A stretch of DNA of 27,367 nucleotides from Promethearchaeota archaeon. Its GTDB lineage: Archaea; Asgardarchaeota; Lokiarchaeia; Sigyniarchaeales; SOKP01. The stretch spans positions 1 to 27,367 of the forward strand of contig JAUWZR010000006.1 of the NCBI GenBank assembly GCA_030615235.1. Direction: 5' to 3'. The translations under genes were made by a program, and so were the position numbers. How positions within the stretch are numbered: the first letter of the stretch is position 1; each line of letters starts with the position of its first letter. The notes below the pieces were generated by a model, which worked only from the letters and a program-made list of their open reading frames with translations, did no database searches and was not told the origin of the DNA. This document shows positions 8,274 through 15,829 of the stretch, in pieces.

Positions 8274-8288
8274 TGTGATGAGGCTTTA

Positions 8289-9863
8289 ATGTCGGAAAAA
8301 CTGTATATTTGTCGTAGTTGTCGTTATGCGTTCCCAAAAGAATTATCTCAACTAATTGATGATAAAGTTCAAGTATATTGCGAAATGTGTGGAACACCTT
8401 TTTCATTATCTGGAGTGAACTTTAAACAACATCCAACGAGACGCCAAAGGAGCGAAATTCGGCCACATCCAAAATATGGGATGAGCGATAGGGATAGAAC
8501 TAATTTAGAAAAAGCAGTAGAAATTTTGAACAAATTTGATTACATTCCTATAATACTTTATTCTATTACTATTTTAGTTTTGAGTTTTTTTTATTTTCGT
8601 ACATCTGGGGATATTATTAATGTAATTAATTCTTCCCTACTCGTTTTATGTAGTGTATTAATACTAATTTACGACCTAAGATATATCTCTCCAAGAGTTC
8701 AGTCAAAAACTTACGATGAAATTCCCCTGGATGCAATCTGTTACGGTATATTAGGTTGTATTTTTTACGGGGCCGGTGTTATTTTATTAATTAAGGGAGT
8801 TTTGATTCTAATTCATTCGATTGTCTATCATGAAGGAGAAGATCATAAATTTTACAATTATGGTCTCAAACTAAAAAACTCGATAAATTATTTCTCAGCG
8901 AAAGCTGGATTTATTCTCGCTTTATTATTTATAAATAAAATGATTATTGATGGTTTAATATCACATCTTTTCAGTAATCTCTTTTTGTTTTTAATGGGCT
9001 TATCTTTTATCATAAGCCCTGCTATCATGTTAATCATCGATTTAGCTTTAAGGGCAAAAATCCACAAACAGAAAGAGTTTTCAGGAGCTAATGTGATCGG
9101 AATATTTATATTGGGGGCAATATCTACTGCATTTCTTAGCATTGGTATATTCATCTTGATAAAATCACTGATATTACTTCTTTTATTCATAGGGAAACCA
9201 ATAGATACCGTTATCAGGAAAGAAATGAGAGAAATTCAACCAAAAAGCGAGCCCTCTCAAAAAATACAGCCTATAGAAGAAAAAGATCCTCTAGAAAAAG
9301 AAGAAGAGCTTCAAAAAATTGAAGATGAGATCATTCCCCAAGAACAGGAAACTGTAGAAGTAAAGCCTGAGAGGGAACCCTTAAAAGAAATCCCAGAGGA
9401 AGTCAAACTTATCGAAGAACAGAAGGAAGAAGAAGCTGAGATTGAAACTCTTGAAATTGAAAAAACAGAAGAGAAAAAAGAAGAAACTTCGGTATTAAGA
9501 CTTCACGAATCTCTATTACCGGTTAAAAATGAAAAAGATAAGAAATTAGTTAAAGAATATTTCTCCAAAATATTTAATGTATTCTCTAAAGATTTAAGAA
9601 AACAAATATTAGAACTTGACATCCCTAAAAAAGAACGCAAAAATATTCTAAAAGAATTAGCTTACTTAGCCGAGGAACAACAATTAAAGTATTTTGAAGC
9701 GTTAAAAAGATTATATGAGGAAATTCCTTATAAATTAATTGAGCGAATTCGCAAGCTTCCAAATCTTAAGCCAAAATATTATGATAAATTAGTAGAAGAA
9801 CTCAAATATATGGATAGTGCCCAACAACTAGAATTTGTACAATTTTTAGAGAAAAATGCCTAA
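8289..9863 (+). CDS. Zinc-ribbon membrane protein with acidic linker and helical-repeat C-terminus
   Basis: A 524-residue protein of no family I recognise. In order: an N-terminal zinc ribbon with C8-x2-C11 and C31-x2-C34; about six membrane helices in residues 84-302; a long Glu/Lys/Pro-rich linker (about 310-400); and a helical C-terminal domain (about 412-524) built of two similar units. Those units are ILKELAYLAEEQQLKYFEAL (454-473) and the matching LVEELKYMDSAQQLEFVQFL (501-520). Both the ribbon and the C-terminal domain are probably cytoplasmic. The linker looks disordered. A winged-helix protein gene starts 25 bp after the stop, suggesting an operon in which a membrane protein is paired with a regulator; this is inference. 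It has its own TATA box. Confidence 0.75.
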   Translation: MSEKLYICRSCRYAFPKELSQLIDDKVQVYCEMCGTPFSLSGVNFKQHPTRRQRSEIRPHPKYGMSDRDRTNLEKAVEILNKFDYIPIILYSITILVLSFFYFRTSGDIINVINSSLLVLCSVLILIYDLRYISPRVQSKTYDEIPLDAICYGILGCIFYGAGVILLIKGVLILIHSIVYHEGEDHKFYNYGLKLKNSINYFSAKAGFILALLFINKMIIDGLISHLFSNLFLFLMGLSFIISPAIMLIIDLALRAKIHKQKEFSGANVIGIFILGAISTAFLSIGIFILIKSLILLLLFIGKPIDTVIRKEMREIQPKSEPSQKIQPIEEKDPLEKEEELQKIEDEIIPQEQETVEVKPEREPLKEIPEEVKLIEEQKEEEAEIETLEIEKTEEKKEETSVLRLHESLLPVKNEKDKKLVKEYFSKIFNVFSKDLRKQILELDIPKKERKNILKELAYLAEEQQLKYFEALKRLYEEIPYKLIERIRKLPNLKPKYYDKLVEELKYMDSAQQLEFVQFLEKNA

Positions 9864-9888
9864 AACTTACATAAAAATTCATTGAGTA

Positions 9889-10791
9889 ATGTCGTTAGAG
9901 AAAAGAAGAGAATCTAAAGGAAAAAAAAAGGAAAAGGAATTAGAGGGAAGCTCATTTAGGCGCATTGATTTTACCCCTCTGCAATACATCAAGGCAGAAA
10001 CAGAAGATTTACAAATTGAACCTGAACCAATAATCGAAGAACTCACTGAGATTGAGGTCGATGTTTTGAATATCGCAAAAGATATTCTAAAATTAAAAAG
10101 GTATGATGCCGATTTTGAGATCGACGTATCTTCTGAAGCGGAGTTGCAGAAGTTTCCTATTATTGAGAAGTTATACGCAAAAAGTATAGCGAAATTAGCG
10201 TATCAGAAAGGTTATAGTAAGGAAGAAATATTTCTAGCGATAAGAAGTTTAGAAGATAAAAGTTGGATTGTAACAAATGAAAGAAGAACAAAATTAGAAA
10301 TTCTAAATAACGCAAAACTAGCAAAAATATTAGAATTCATAAAAAAAAATCCCGGAATTCATGCTAGAAATGAGAAAGTTGAAGAAGAATTAGGAATAAC
10401 GAGAACCCCCTTTTTAAAACATATTATGACTTTAGAGCGTTTCAAACTCATAAGGTCGAAAAGAATAGGGAAATCTTTACATTATTTTTTAGTTGATATA
10501 CCAGAAGATTATGATAAATTTAAAGTAATTTTTACAAATCCTTTAATCCCAAAAATCATTGAAGAAATTTTCAAGGAAGAAGGAATTGCTATCTCTAAGA
10601 TCGGAGAAGAACTTGATGTGTACTCAGGGACTGTCCAATACCATTTAAAAAAATTAAAAGCATTAGATTTAGTGAAATCTGTTAAGACACAAAAGAATCA
10701 AAAGATACAAGTGATAAATATTGAGCTCTTAAAAAAGTTTAACGAATTTTTTGACGAACCTGATTTCTCTAAATTACTAAACGGCTTGTAA
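9889..10791 (+). CDS. Multi-winged-helix transcription regulator
   Basis: A 300-residue protein. A lysine-rich N-terminus is followed by a possible winged helix at about 92-130, a clear one at about 143-202 (KNPGIHARNEKVEEELGITRT is its turn region) and an ArsR-like one at about 217-278 with the recognition helix SGTVQYHLKKLKALDLV. The paired C-terminal domains resemble archaeal wHTH-wHTH regulators. No ligand-binding domain is evident. It lies 25 bp downstream of the zinc-ribbon membrane protein, with a weak GAG before the ATG, and is probably co-transcribed with it. It could regulate its own operon, but no operator could be identified. Confidence 0.75.
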   Translation: MSLEKRRESKGKKKEKELEGSSFRRIDFTPLQYIKAETEDLQIEPEPIIEELTEIEVDVLNIAKDILKLKRYDADFEIDVSSEAELQKFPIIEKLYAKSIAKLAYQKGYSKEEIFLAIRSLEDKSWIVTNERRTKLEILNNAKLAKILEFIKKNPGIHARNEKVEEELGITRTPFLKHIMTLERFKLIRSKRIGKSLHYFLVDIPEDYDKFKVIFTNPLIPKIIEEIFKEEGIAISKIGEELDVYSGTVQYHLKKLKALDLVKSVKTQKNQKIQVINIELLKKFNEFFDEPDFSKLLNGL

Positions 10792-10802
10792 TAATCTTGT
10801 TT

Positions 10803-11678
10803 TTATAAGGAATGTTGTATTTTTGGAAGAACACTTATTAGAATTTTGATTGCATTACTGATACCAACATTCATATCAGGATGAATTTCGTTTGAATTTA
10901 GAAGGTCATACTGAGCGTGTCCTGGCAGATCGGAAACGGAAAGTATTGATGCAACCTTTAGATTGTAAAGTTGCCCCAATAAAAATAAAATCGAGGATTC
11001 CATGTCGATTCCTTTGATATTGATTGAATTTAGGGCGCGTAAAAATTCATATGTTTCACAAAATAACGCATCTGTGGTCCAAAGGTGCGATTCTCTTACT
11101 TTACCGGAGCAAAGAGAACGAGCTTCCCTAAGAAGAAGTTCTTTTAATATTTCGTTAGGTTTAGATATAAAAATTGTTTGTGGACTAGCGATGAGATTTA
11201 GGGTTGCTGAAAGTGGATTGGTTATTGATTCTAATCGGTTCAATAGAGTTTGATTAGCTCTGATGTATTCAGAACTAGTCCCATCACCACAATAAGCTGT
11301 TTTAGGAATCACAATATCACCAATATTTATCGTGTTATTCTCTCCATAAATTCCACCACAAAAATCTACCCTTACAACTATTTTTGCCTTGGATCGCTTC
11401 AAACACTCTAATGTAAGTGCCATGTTGGGACATCCTACTTGAGATCGGATAATACTTACTTTTATTCCGTTTAATATACCGTTATAAACTCTACCATGAA
11501 CGATTTTATTTTGAAGTCGATTAACTAACTTTTTCATAACTAACTTTACTGCGGGTAATAGAACTATTTCATTAATGTTCGAAGAACCCGTTTCCAATAT
11601 CATCCTTACAATTTTTTCATCCACGCTTATGAATTTCAGTCCCAAATTTAGCATCTGACTTTTAATTCTATCCAACAT
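10803..11678 (-). CDS. Nucleoside phosphorylase family protein (uridine/purine phosphorylase type)
   Basis: A 291-residue member of the PNP/UDP phosphorylase family, which cleaves nucleosides with phosphate to base and ribose-1-phosphate. Seen in order: RSQVGCPNMA (79-87), the strand and phosphate-site region VVRVDFCGGI (101-110), GDIVIPKTA followed by DGTSSEY (120-138), the ribose-binding GIDMESS (223-229) and SVSDLPG (247-253), where the Asp normally contacts a purine or the loop shapes the base site. The length is slightly above the usual 250-260 residues because of an N-terminal extension. Base specificity cannot be told by eye. It ends 11 bp from the converging regulator gene and is divergent from the Taw1-like gene across 154 bp. 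Confidence 0.85.
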   Translation of the reverse strand: MLDRIKSQMLNLGLKFISVDEKIVRMILETGSSNINEIVLLPAVKLVMKKLVNRLQNKIVHGRVYNGILNGIKVSIIRSQVGCPNMALTLECLKRSKAKIVVRVDFCGGIYGENNTINIGDIVIPKTAYCGDGTSSEYIRANQTLLNRLESITNPLSATLNLIASPQTIFISKPNEILKELLLREARSLCSGKVRESHLWTTDALFCETYEFLRALNSINIKGIDMESSILFLLGQLYNLKVASILSVSDLPGHAQYDLLNSNEIHPDMNVGISNAIKILISVLPKIQHSL

Positions 11679-11710
11679 TTTTTACTCAGTTAGAAATTTT
11701 TTAGAAATCC

Positions 11711-11729
11711 TAATTATATTTTATAAGTT
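11711..11729 (-). promoter_or_regulatory. TATA-like promoter of the nucleoside phosphorylase gene
   Basis: Minus-strand AACTTATAAAATATAATTA lies about 35-50 bp before the ATG at 11678, implying a short leader of some 10-20 nt. Confidence 0.45.
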
Positions 11730-11797
11730 TGTTCCTAATTACTTAAGTACTTATAATTCAAAATAATAATTTTTATTATTTAGTAGATACATTATCC

Positions 11798-11809
11798 TAT
11801 AAATATAAT
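11798..11809 (+). promoter_or_regulatory. TATA-like promoter of the Taw1-like gene
   Basis: TATAAATATAAT starts 35 bp before the ATG at 11833. An upstream ATG at 11820 is in another frame and soon closes, so 11833 is preferred. Confidence 0.5.
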
Positions 11810-11832
11810 CTACTAGGCTATGAACAAAGAGA

Positions 11833-13122
11833 ATGACGAATCCATATATTATTGACAATAAGATCACTAATGCGTTTGTTGAAGCATATTCAAAATCAAC
11901 TTATCGCATTATAGGAAAAAATAAACACACTGCAATTAAACCTTGTCATTGGTTAGAACAAAAACTGATGACTGGTAGAAATAATAGAAATTGTTATAAG
12001 AGCATTTTTGGTGCTGAAAGTCATCGATGTTTGCAAAATACTCCTGCTTTACCTTTTTGTAATCAGCAATGTGTTTTTTGCTGGAGAGATAACGAATTGG
12101 GAAATTTAAGTAGAGATTTTATTGTCAAACCAGATGAACCCAAGGAACTTGTTGATGAAATGATACGCCACCATCAAGATATTATTAAAAACCATCTGCC
12201 TTTAAGACGGTATCTTGAAAATTATGAAATTATGGTAGATATGCTTTATTTTATGCTAAAAAATAGCGAAGACCATAGTGCAAATTCTCTTTCAAAGAGC
12301 CTTCATGTTAGTAAGAACAAAGTCGAAAGAGCTATAAATCTTTTAAAAAATCAAGAATTTATTCATCCTTCAGATGATTCGTTAAAAAATTATAAGCTTG
12401 ATGATGAGATATCTTGCTGCATAGACTCTAGGGAAGAAGTCATAAGGTTACTCAAAGTATCTTTAACCACTCCCGATGAAATCATGCAAGCTCATAGTGA
12501 AGCATTGAAACCTAATCACGCTGCTATATCTCTAGATGGCGAACCATTCTTATACCCCAAACTAGGGGGGTTAGTTAAAGAATTCCGTGATAGAGGTATG
12601 ACTTCGTTTATTGTAACTAACGGAACCTTACCCGAAAGGATTGAAGGATTAAATTCATTTCCCTCACAACTCTATATTACATTACCTGCCCCAAATAAGG
12701 AAATTTATAAAAAAGTTTGTCGCCCAATGATTAAAAATGGCTGGGAAAAAATAACACAAAGTCTAGATTTGATCAATTCTCTCTCCTGTAGAACGGTAGT
12801 AAGGTTAACTGCTGTAAAAAATTTAAATTTGATGGAGAATTACTTGGATGATTATATCAAGATAATAGATAAAGCTAATCCTAATTTTTTTGAAATAAAG
12901 GGCTTTACTCTTCAAGCACGGGCGTTAAATATAACAAAAAGATTAGGTAGTGAAAAATCTATGCAGTATTACTTTCCGACTTACGAATATTTAGAAGATT
13001 TAGCAATAAAATTCGAAGAAAAAAGTAATTTTCCACTTATATTTAAAAATAAGGCAAGTAGAGATTTCTTGTTTGCTATAAATTGGGATAAGAATAAAGA
13101 TCCTGTTATAACAAATCCATGA
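11833..13122 (+). CDS. taw1: Taw1/TYW1-family radical SAM enzyme (4-demethylwyosine synthase-like) with inserted winged helix
   Basis: Taw1 builds the tricyclic wyosine core on G37 of tRNA-Phe from pyruvate and SAM. The N-terminal part is diagnostic: KPCHW (C38), NCYKSIFG (C54), ESHRCLQNTPAL (C66) and the radical SAM motif C76-x3-C80-x2-C83-W. This matches the two iron-sulphur clusters of the family. HAAISLDGEPFLYP (229-242) is the usual SAM-domain strand. At 429 residues it is some 85 longer than typical archaeal Taw1. The surplus lies at about residues 125-200 and reads as a winged helix (SANSLSKSLHVSKNKVERAI, then a FIHPSDD wing). The C-terminal KGYMHVG-like strand is changed to KGFTLQARAL. 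It may therefore be a divergent paralogue rather than the housekeeping enzyme. Its end converges on engB, 17 bp apart. Confidence 0.82.
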   Translation: MTNPYIIDNKITNAFVEAYSKSTYRIIGKNKHTAIKPCHWLEQKLMTGRNNRNCYKSIFGAESHRCLQNTPALPFCNQQCVFCWRDNELGNLSRDFIVKPDEPKELVDEMIRHHQDIIKNHLPLRRYLENYEIMVDMLYFMLKNSEDHSANSLSKSLHVSKNKVERAINLLKNQEFIHPSDDSLKNYKLDDEISCCIDSREEVIRLLKVSLTTPDEIMQAHSEALKPNHAAISLDGEPFLYPKLGGLVKEFRDRGMTSFIVTNGTLPERIEGLNSFPSQLYITLPAPNKEIYKKVCRPMIKNGWEKITQSLDLINSLSCRTVVRLTAVKNLNLMENYLDDYIKIIDKANPNFFEIKGFTLQARALNITKRLGSEKSMQYYFPTYEYLEDLAIKFEEKSNFPLIFKNKASRDFLFAINWDKNKDPVITNP

Positions 13123-13139
13123 TGCTCAAAAAAGAGTTT

Positions 13140-13775
13140 CTAACCTTTTTTTTGTAGGAATGCATTTATCGTTCTTTTCAATTTATCTAAATTTGTTTTT
13201 TTTATTGCCGAGAATTCTAAATAAGGTATTTCGTTATAAACTTTAACTTCTTCATTAGTTACTTGAACTAAGTTTAATCCATAAGCCTTAGCGGAATTGA
13301 TCAATAATGAAATAATTCTTTTCTTATCGAAAACTGAAATCTTATCTACTTTATTTAAAATAACCAGAAGAGGTATTTCAAATTCCCTTAGAAATTTAAT
13401 TAATTCAAAAGTTAGAGGGATGGTAGTACCGTTTTCCATGAAATATTTTTTTAACTCATCTTCAATTCTTAAGAAATTTAGTATTACTAAACCAAAAAAA
13501 TATTCATCATGGTGCTTTTCAATATGGATAACTATTTGTTTTTTTATGTGTTCCGCTCTTCTGCGACTAGATTCCTTCATATACCCAAATCCGGGTAAAT
13601 CTACGATTTTATAGAGCATCTGAGGAAATTCTATAGATTTTATTAATAGCGTGCTTCCGGGTTGTTTACCTGCTTTACCTTTAAACTTTCTTGGATTTGG
13701 TAGTAATAGTCTTGTTATTGAACTTTTTCCTACATTTGAATTTCCCATAATCAGTAAAGAAGGTTTATCTTTCAT
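13140..13775 (-). CDS. engB: EngB/YihA-family ribosome-assembly GTPase
   Basis: A 211-residue TRAFAC GTPase. G1 is GNSNVGKSS (11-19). The G2 region is KQPGSTLLIK (37-46) with Thr42. G3 is DLPGFGY (59-65), which is characteristic of EngB. G4 is NKVD (141-144) and G5 is FSAIKK (188-193). Length fits the single-domain family. In bacteria the protein helps assemble the large ribosomal subunit; archaeal homologues are thought to act similarly. The start is ATG, with an AT-rich box (TTAAAAATATTTAAG) 50-60 bp upstream at about 13824-13838. It stands between the Taw1-like gene (convergent) and the split membrane gene (same strand, downstream of that gene). Confidence 0.88.
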   Translation of the reverse strand: MKDKPSLLIMGNSNVGKSSITRLLLPNPRKFKGKAGKQPGSTLLIKSIEFPQMLYKIVDLPGFGYMKESSRRRAEHIKKQIVIHIEKHHDEYFFGLVILNFLRIEDELKKYFMENGTTIPLTFELIKFLREFEIPLLVILNKVDKISVFDKKRIISLLINSAKAYGLNLVQVTNEEVKVYNEIPYLEFSAIKKTNLDKLKRTINAFLQKKG

Positions 13776-13920
13776 GGCTTTGAATAATAATTTATTGCTA
13801 TTTGGATGATATCTACTTATTACTTAAATATTTTTAATCTTATTAACATTCATAGTTTTCTAAGCGAAGAAATTCTTATTTTATGTATAAAAAAGGGTTT
13901 AATCAATTTAAAAAAAAAAA

Positions 13921-14202
13921 TTATTGCGTAAATATTTCCCGCATCCAGCGTGGTAAAAGAAAACCGCCATAGAATGCAATAGCGCTTGCTATTAATAGTA
14001 GTCTCACAACTACTAACATCACTGATAACAAAAGAATAGTTGGATCAGGAAAAATTGTTCCTAACAAAATAGATCTTGCTGTTTTTTCTATCAAAGCGGC
14101 AATTATAAAAGCGATAAAAGCAAATTGAAGGAGTTTCCCTTTTAATCTAATTTCTTTATTTTCAGATTTTAGTGATTTTCTAGCAAACTTTATACCAGTC
14201 AC
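13921..14202 (-). CDS. C-terminal part of a frameshifted seven-helix membrane protein
   Basis: This ORF begins at a GTG at 14202, but its frame stays open upstream to 14253 and overlaps the end of the preceding ORF. Read from the overlap it continues VFLAILLSISFLILFV-TGIKFARKSL, a full membrane helix that would otherwise be cut off. The rest has ENKEIRLKGK, two more hydrophobic segments and a final AFYGGFLLPRW motif, which looks like the natural end of a polytopic protein. Joined to the upstream ORF it gives about 253 residues and seven helices. I read this as one gene broken by a one-base shift, not as an independent 93-residue protein. Function unknown. Confidence 0.65.
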   Translation of the reverse strand: MTGIKFARKSLKSENKEIRLKGKLLQFAFIAFIIAALIEKTARSILLGTIFPDPTILLLSVMLVVVRLLLIASAIAFYGGFLLPRWMREIFTQ

Positions 14203-14237
14203 AAATAAGATTAGAAATGATATTGATAATAATATTG

Positions 14238-14681
14238 CTAAAAATACCCCAAATCAGCGCTAAATGGCCTTAACGGGTTTATTACTCCTATTAAATTTAT
14301 ATCCAAAAAGAAATGATAGAAAAACAGCCCTTCAAAGACAAAGCTAAAGATTAAAATGAGAGCGACAGTTATCTTTTGTTTTTCTTTATTGATCATATCT
14401 GTATAAGCAATAACCCAACAAATTAAAGCGACCGGAACAAATACATTGCCAATAATAAAATACCATTCTTTAGTGAGAGTCTGTTGAATGAATAAGGTCA
14501 TTAGGAATGAACCGGCCTCTGGTAGCCAAAGAGTGGACAGCATAACCCAACAGAGCCCTACTAGAATATACAATCTATTCTTTAGTTTGCCATATTTGGA
14601 GATGATTGTGACCCCGATAATAAAGGAAATTAGAACAAAAATTAGACTAAGGCTTCCTTGTAAAATATCTACTATATCCAA
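14238..14681 (-). CDS. N-terminal part of a frameshifted seven-helix membrane protein
   Basis: A 147-codon ORF that starts with TTG at 14681 (no ATG is available before the upstream stop at 14691) about 25-35 bp after a TATA-like box (CATTTAAATAAAAAAATAG, about 14702-14720). It has about four membrane helices: residues 9-28, 37-54, 72-95 and 104-127. It ends abruptly with DLGYF just after PLRPFSADLG, where the next helix should begin. Shifting back one base at the TTTGGGG run joins it to the downstream ORF in frame. The product is probably a lineage-specific polytopic membrane protein of unknown function. Whether the break is a sequencing indel, a true mutation or programmed cannot be decided here. 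Confidence 0.65.
   Translation of the reverse strand: MDIVDILQGSLSLIFVLISFIIGVTIISKYGKLKNRLYILVGLCWVMLSTLWLPEAGSFLMTLFIQQTLTKEWYFIIGNVFVPVALICWVIAYTDMINKEKQKITVALILIFSFVFEGLFFYHFFLDINLIGVINPLRPFSADLGYF
14247..14253 (-). other. Heptamer T TTG GGG at the frameshift point
   Basis: Minus-strand TTTGGGG in zero-frame phase T TTG GGG fits the X XXY YYZ pattern of -1 slip sites. A -1 slip here gives D-L-G-V-F-L-A and reads into the downstream ORF. One extra G in the run would do the same. No strong downstream stem-loop is visible, which favours an indel or assembly error over programmed shifting. Confidence 0.5.
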
Positions 14682-14796
14682 AATTAACCACTAATTTTTC
14701 TATTTTTTTATTTAAATGGTTATTAATTATTTTTTAAGAGATATATAAATTTGATTATCTAGGTTGGTGTGCTAGTAATTTCGCTAATTCATATCA

Positions 14797-15690
14797 TTAA
14801 ATTTGATCAAAAAAATCGTCATTGAGAAATTCCTTGTACATTTTTCTTTTTTCTTCCTCTTTTAGAATTGGTCTCGTATTAATCGGTTCTCCCACTTCTT
14901 CTAAAATATCACTTATCCCTTTTATTCCCACATTAATTTTAAATTTACCTCCCCTAATATATTTCACGACTCGTTTATCATTTAGAGACAATCTTAAAAT
15001 ATACCCTAATCCAAAATAAAACTGGTTTTCTGGAATGGGATCTATTGGACTTTTGCTCGTAACTTCCTTTAACATTTCATATAGAAGTGTCTTACTGGCA
15101 ATGTAGTCTTCTGCTTCATAAACTAAATAATATAGCGCATGATACCAAATTTTATCGCGTTTATTCTTATTGCGCTCAATGAAAATTTCAGGAGTAATTA
15201 ACTCTTTTTTAGCTTCTTTTTTTCTTTCTAATAGTTCTTCTCTGATGCGTTCTTCCAAATCTGAAGAAATTAAATCGTTTTCTGCCATTTGGTTTATTTT
15301 CGCTCCAGTCTCTTGAATCTCTTCTTGTTTTACAGATTCAATTGCTTTTTGCATTTCTTGTAGTTCCTCAAAATCGATATCTTCGATATCTGAAAAATCG
15401 CTTTTCATCGCTTCTTTTTGCGCTAAATAAACTTCTTGTTCAGATGATTGGAGATCTGGGATGATTTCCTCAAGATTCTCGCCATCCTCTAACTTTTCTA
15501 ATTCTTTTACTTTTGCAATCGCTTCTTGCATTTCTTTTAATTCTTCGAAATCAATATCTTCCAAATCAGAAAAATCTGATTCGAGGGTTTTCATTTCTGA
15601 TAAGTATGCTTCTAAATCGTCTCCCTTTTCTGATAATGCTCCTTTTTCTTTTTCTTTTTCTATTTCTTTTCCATTTTCTTCTTCTGTCAT
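14797..15690 (-). CDS. Glu-rich protein with duplicated SDFSD-IDFEEL motif, hypothetical
   Basis: A 297-residue soluble protein I do not recognise. Residues 1-160 are strongly acidic and probably extended or coiled. They contain two copies, 59 residues apart, of a motif SDFSD-[LI]-EDIDFEEL-x-EMQ-x-AI (cores at 38-58 and 97-117). Residues 165-297 look folded: IWYHALYYLVYEAEDYI, FYFGLGYILRLSLND, YIRGGKFKINVGIK and a closing EFLNDDFF. A GGAG lies just before the ATG. The gene is divergent from the small GTPase with 139 bp between, so the two may be co-regulated. A role as a GTPase partner is speculation only. No signal peptide or membrane segment is seen. Confidence 0.7.
   Translation of the reverse strand: MTEEENGKEIEKEKEKGALSEKGDDLEAYLSEMKTLESDFSDLEDIDFEELKEMQEAIAKVKELEKLEDGENLEEIIPDLQSSEQEVYLAQKEAMKSDFSDIEDIDFEELQEMQKAIESVKQEEIQETGAKINQMAENDLISSDLEERIREELLERKKEAKKELITPEIFIERNKNKRDKIWYHALYYLVYEAEDYIASKTLLYEMLKEVTSKSPIDPIPENQFYFGLGYILRLSLNDKRVVKYIRGGKFKINVGIKGISDILEEVGEPINTRPILKEEEKRKMYKEFLNDDFFDQI
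15319..15426 (-). repeat. Internal repeat 2 of the Glu-rich protein
   Basis: Encodes residues 89-124. In the 25-residue core starting at SDFSD it agrees with repeat 1 at about 20 positions. The repeat is conserved in protein and still visible in DNA. Confidence 0.75.
15496..15603 (-). repeat. Internal repeat 1 of the Glu-rich protein
   Basis: Encodes residues 30-65 with the core SDFSDLEDIDFEELKEMQ. It has the same motif as repeat 2, 59 residues later, indicating an intragenic duplication. Confidence 0.75.
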
Positions 15691-15796
15691 TCTCCAATCA
15701 AATATACTGTATTTGTTTATTTCTAATTAGTATTCAATATTAATAGTAACTCTTCAATTCTTTAAATGTTAAGATTTGGAACAATTCCTATAGTTA

Positions 15797-15814
15797 AAAA
15801 TATTTAAATAAATT
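15797..15814 (+). promoter_or_regulatory. TATA-like promoter of the small GTPase gene
   Basis: AAAAATATTTAAATAAAT is centred about 26 bp before the ATG at 15830, so the transcript is probably leaderless. Confidence 0.55.
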
Positions 15815-15829
15815 TTTACTATCTAGCTT

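Larger units (their letters stand above)
7877..8288. other. 412-bp intergenic region with promoters and repeat copy B
   Basis: The stretch holds the beta-helix promoter, an imperfect 22-bp palindrome at 7918-7939 (CTCATA...TGTGAG arms), repeat copy B (7943-8033), then about 230 bp of AT-rich DNA ending in the promoter of the gene at 8289. A 64-codon plus-strand ORF at 8034-8228 begins with TTG and looks fortuitous. No RNA gene was recognised. Confidence 0.6.
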
